Shown piece by piece: positions 61,391 through 64,000 of a stretch of DNA of 64,000 bases; the first letter of the stretch is position 1, and every line of letters starts with the position of its first letter. Where the stretch lies: positions 89,399,758-89,463,757 of the forward strand of contig NC_062217.1 of assembly GCF_902686445.1 (NCBI RefSeq), read 5' to 3'. The position numbers and the translations under genes were made by a program. This stretch comes from Sciurus carolinensis. Taxonomy: Eukaryota > Chordata > Mammalia > Rodentia > Sciuridae. The notes under the pieces are model-generated. The model did no database searches. It saw only the letters and a program-made list of their open reading frames with translations, and was not told the DNA's origin.

Positions 61391-61801
61391 CACTCAATCT
61401 CCGTTGCTTATCCTGCAAACTTTAACTCATCGCTTTTCCCACGAACATTAACTCCTCGCTTTTCCCGTGAACTTTACCCGTGAACTTTAACTTGTCGCTT
61501 TTCCTGCAAACTTTAATTCGTCACTTTTCCCTCGAACTTTAACTCCGTTGCTTCCCGCGAACTTTAACTCTGTCGCTTCCCGCGAACTTTAACTAGTCGC
61601 TTCCCGTGAACTTTAACTCCATCGCTTATCCAGTGAACTTTAACTTGTCACTTATCCAGCAAACTTTAACTCTTGGATAATCGAGCAAACTTTAACTCAT
61701 CGCTTATCCTGCGAACTTTAACTCGTTTCTTACCCAGCGAACTTTAACTCGTCGCTTACCCAGTGAACTTTAACTCGTCGCTTACCCAGCGAACTTTAAC
61801 C
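61391..61801 (-). repeat. Tandem repeat in the proviral leader (~24-27 bp, ~16 units)
   Basis: Plus-strand units such as CGAACTTTAACTCGTCGCTT plus a variable 'acccag/atccag/cccg' part are repeated from the gag start region to the primer site. Units are imperfect; the three nearest the primer site (about 61,725-61,801) are the most alike, suggesting recent expansion. Confidence 0.9.
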
Positions 61802-61864
61802 TGGCCAGACTGTACTTTACTTTCCCTGTATTTACCTGATCAGTTTCTTCTTTATAACTCGAGG

Positions 61865-61882
61865 TCCCGGGTTTCGGCACCA
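61865..61882 (-). other. Primer binding site complementary to tRNA-Phe
   Basis: The minus strand reads TGGTGCCGAAACCCGGGA, the exact complement of the mammalian tRNA-Phe 3' end including CCA, two bases after the LTR. A tRNA-Phe primer is characteristic of rodent intracisternal A-type elements. Confidence 0.88.
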
Positions 61883-61884
61883 CT

Positions 61885-62209
61885 TATGATCGCCCACCGC
61901 CCGCAGGCGGTGGGCAATCACAACGCGTACGCTTTTCTTGATCACAGGAACCAAAAAAGAGCTTTATTCCACAAGTCTTCGACTTATATTGAGAACATCA
62001 GCCTATCAGAGAGTAGACTACCAGGAAAGTCAGCCGATCAAGGAACAGTCTCCAGGCAGATACCAGGATCGCCTCATGTACAACAGCCAACCAGAGTTAC
62101 TTCCTAAAACTTGTATATGAGGTGCAGCTATGTCTGGCAAGCTGCCAGGCACCATCTTAGAGATCAGGCCACGGTGCGGCTCTGGGGCCCTCAGAGCCCG
62201 CCCCTGACA
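61885..62209 (-). repeat. 5' LTR of the young provirus
   Basis: On the minus strand it starts TGTCAGGGGCGG. It contains AAGATGG (a YY1-like motif), a TATA-like CAATATAAG, AATAAA, and a U5-end hairpin (61,888-61,919). It ends CATA. A single T/C difference separates it from the other LTR. Confidence 0.92.
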
Positions 62210-62215
62210 CAAAAG

Positions 62216-62869
62216 CTAAGGTTCAGTCATGTCTGCCCAGTCACATTCTCCTGAAGAACCAGAGACTCCACCTGCCACCTGTGAAGACACCATATAGAAG
62301 CCTCCTCCAGAGGTCAGCCATCTCCAGAGGGAACCTGACACAAGGCTGTAGCCTCCAAGTCCTCTCCCGTACCTTGTGCAGCTTTCAGAGTGTCTGTCTG
62401 GGAAACCTTGGCCTTGGACCTCACCTGCTCACAAGGTGCCACCTGAGGGCCCCAAGGAGGATGAAACCTATGATCTGCTTTGTCCCTGGGTGACCTGTAG
62501 AGTACCATTGTGGTACGTATTGACTGACATTTCCCCAACCTCCTTGTCTTCTCTGCTCACCTCCCAACAAGTCTGTGACTAATTCAGTGGGTCTGAGTGG
62601 AACTGAAGTGAGATCAGTGGTGGCAGATGTGAACATGTTGTATGAGGACATGAGACACATTGTTACTGGAGGTGACTGAAGGAATAGTAATCAGACCATG
62701 GGGCACCTTGTCCAAACATCATGTCCATTACCAACTCAAACGTGTCCCTTCTTTCCTCCAACTACCCAAAATGCAGTTACCCCTACTCATCTGGGCCCCT
62801 ACCACAGAATGCCCCACTGTATGGTATCTGACTGGGGCAGGGTTGTACTTGTCCTGAGAGTCTCCCTAC
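62216..62869. other. Intron sequence, no exon seen
   Basis: The 5' side of the provirus-bearing intron. Frames on the minus strand lack the cysteine module. One GTGAGG after a VSR-like frame near 62,420 is not supported by an acceptor. Confidence 0.5.
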
Positions 62870-63009
62870 CTGTTGGGTTTGGGGAGGAGACTCCTGCCAG
62901 ACAGAAGTAGGCAGGTGCACTGAGTCCTGAAGGGGCAGCAAGGCCAGAAGCAGCACAGAAATGGCCTGGAGGGCAGGACAGACACTCAGAGGCCATAGAG
63001 AGAAACATC
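62870..63009 (-). pseudogene. Cysteine-rich exon
   Basis: Acceptor tctccctag and donor GTAGGG bound 140 bp (phase 2 to 1). The frame is open and includes CLSCPPGHFCAASGLAAPSG and AYFCLAGVSSPNPTG. It is the last exon before the intron that holds the young retrovirus. No lesion is seen here. Confidence 0.75.
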
Positions 63010-63555
63010 CTAGGGAGACAAAAAGAAACCGGAGAGATCAGAGTTAAGTAGTAGAACCTGGAGGCTCTGTACTGTGTGGTGGATGCATCCTAGCAGGGCT
63101 CCATTTGTGGGGTTGCTCCTACTAAACTCAAACAGGCTCTGTGGGGCTGCAGACCCATCTGGAAGCTCCAATTGGAACTTCTAACAGCCTTCTAATAGCC
63201 ATGGGCTCCATGACTGTCCCTTTGCTCTTGGTTGTCCCCTTTTGGGGGTTGAGCTTCATAAAGAGGGAGATGGGGTCTGTCTGAAATGGGACTCAGGAAA
63301 ACACATGGATTCTTCATCACTTTGCTCTCTTGGGTATTACAATTCTCCAGCCCAGGAACTCACATTGTCTACTGTTGTCTGGCCATTCTCTCTCCAACCC
63401 ACACTGACTTCCCAGGGGATTTCCACCCTCCCAGGACAGGAAGCATTCTGCTCTCTGAGGTCCATGTTCCCTCTCACTTGGGGACCTGGTGGGTGGGTAG
63501 GAGGCTGGGAGGAGGCCAGTAGAGTTTGGCTCCAGACCTAGGAAGCAATACTCAC

Positions 63556-63682
63556 CAATATGAGAAAGTAACCACAGGGCAGGGAAGGGGCAGCCTTGTG
63601 CCCACAGGACAGAAGTAGCCTGGAGGACAGGGTCCCCCTGTCATCACAAGGATGTCTCCATTGGGGTGCACCACCTCAGCTC
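63556..63682 (-). pseudogene. Cysteine-rich exon, most 5' in window
   Basis: Acceptor gggcag and donor GTGAGT bound a 127-bp segment (phase 1 to 2). It reads openly through GAEVVHPNGDILVMTGG and then PCPPGYFCPVGTRLPLPC. No lesion is seen. Its last two bases plus the first base of the next exon complete a Trp codon, so the two exons join in frame. Confidence 0.72.
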
Positions 63683-64000
63683 CTGCCCAGATTGTTAGGA
63701 GCAGGTGAAACCAAAGTGCAGTGCCACCTTGGCCTCAGTCACTCCCACCTTACAGAGCTCTGTAGTAGAACATTTCAGAAGAATGGAGTGGAGCATAAAG
63801 ACTGGAGTAACTGCAACCTTCATGACAAAGGAAGCTCCCAGGCCCAGGTTCCTGGTCAACCCTGACTCTCCTAGGATTTGTGGGTGGTTCATCCTGAGAT
63901 GACCCCCTTCTGAATGAATTATTATTTATTATGGCAGGACCCTGCATAGGAATTCAAAGAAAGCATGAGAAAGAGGTGTCAGTATTTGTTGTTCCTCCTG

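Larger units (their letters stand above)
56690..62209 (-). mobile_element. Young IAP/IAPE-like endogenous retrovirus, non-autonomous
   Basis: A 5,520-bp provirus on the minus strand with 325-bp LTRs and the target duplication CAAAAG (plus strand 56,684-56,689 and 62,210-62,215). From its 5' end it carries the LTR, a perfect tRNA-Phe primer site, a tandem-repeat leader, gag with an early stop, an AT-rich non-coding block, the integrase C-terminus, the Env transmembrane region with a stop and frameshift, a purine tract and the 3' LTR. LTRs differ at one position by eye, so insertion is recent on an evolutionary scale. Most of pol and of Env SU is absent; it cannot make infectious particles on its own. 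It lies in an intron of the cysteine-rich pseudogene, same strand. Confidence 0.9.
35261..63682 (-). pseudogene. Large cysteine-rich modular gene (GCC2/GCC3-like repeats), decayed
   Basis: About two dozen minus-strand exon-like segments share one module: CPxGxYCP, a short linker, PCPxGT, a spacer of about 10-15 residues, then CxxCPxG. Many are bounded by good GT-AG sites and several are phase 1-1, as in genes grown by exon duplication. Such modules are known from secreted or cell-surface proteins (Pfam GCC2_GCC3, TNFR/ephrin-receptor-like folds), so an extracellular product is inferred. I do not recognise the gene. The 5' end lies beyond 64,000; the 3' end is near or below 35.2 kb. At least eight exons have in-frame stops, at least three have 1-nt frameshifts and one is split by a retrovirus. 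I infer a unitary pseudogene; a polymorphic null allele is the alternative. Confidence 0.78.

Noticed and set aside
61391..61801. CRISPR-like array
   Set aside because: The repeats are directly adjacent, imperfect and without unique spacers, and lie in the leader of a mammalian provirus: a tandem repeat.
35261..63682. Selenoprotein reading of the TGA codons
   Set aside because: TAG stops, frameshifts and a disrupted exon accompany the TGAs, and several TGAs stand at Gly or other non-Cys positions, so decay explains more.

Overview
This is mammalian nuclear DNA: intron-scale spacing, GT-AG splice junctions, and fossil L1, MaLR, MER5-type and ID-like repeats. Two betaretrovirus-like (IAP/IAPE-type) endogenous retroviruses, the ID-like SINEs and the L1 3' ends suggest a rodent, perhaps a squirrel-family species. 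The species is inference.

Positions 1-33,350 are AT-rich and I support no gene there. The recognisable content is repeats: antisense L1 pieces (10.1-12.3, 19.2-19.7 and 27.6-28.1 kb), a 5'-inverted L1 with a 15-bp target duplication (31.2-31.5 kb), MER5-like and other DNA-transposon remnants, a MaLR-type LTR (24.7-25.1 kb), SINEs and microsatellites. A CpG island with ETS, CRE, E-box and CTCF-like motifs lies at 33.36-34.08 kb and marks a sharp change in base composition.

From about 35.2 kb to at least 63.7 kb the minus strand carries some two dozen exon-like segments. All encode one cysteine-rich module (CPxGxYCP ... PCPxGT ... CxxC), the type classed as GCC2/GCC3 or ephrin-receptor/TNFR-like. 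Most keep splice sites and many are phase 1-1, so this is one large modular extracellular-protein gene whose 5' end lies beyond 64,000. I do not recognise the gene. It is broken in this haplotype: in-frame stops in at least eight exons, 1-nt frameshifts in at least three, and a retrovirus inserted within one coding exon. I read it as a decaying unitary pseudogene.

The first retrovirus (41,235-44,501, plus strand) is an old, internally deleted provirus. It has about 10% LTR divergence, a tRNA-Ile-like primer site and the target duplication GTAGCC, and it splits a cysteine-rich exon. The second (56,690-62,209, minus strand) is young: its two 325-bp LTRs differ at one position by eye. It has a CAAAAG duplication, a perfect tRNA-Phe primer site, a tandem-repeat leader, a broken gag, an AT-rich non-coding block where most of pol should be, the integrase C-terminus, and a broken env transmembrane region. 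It resembles a non-autonomous, ETn-like member of an IAP-type family lying in an intron of the pseudogene.
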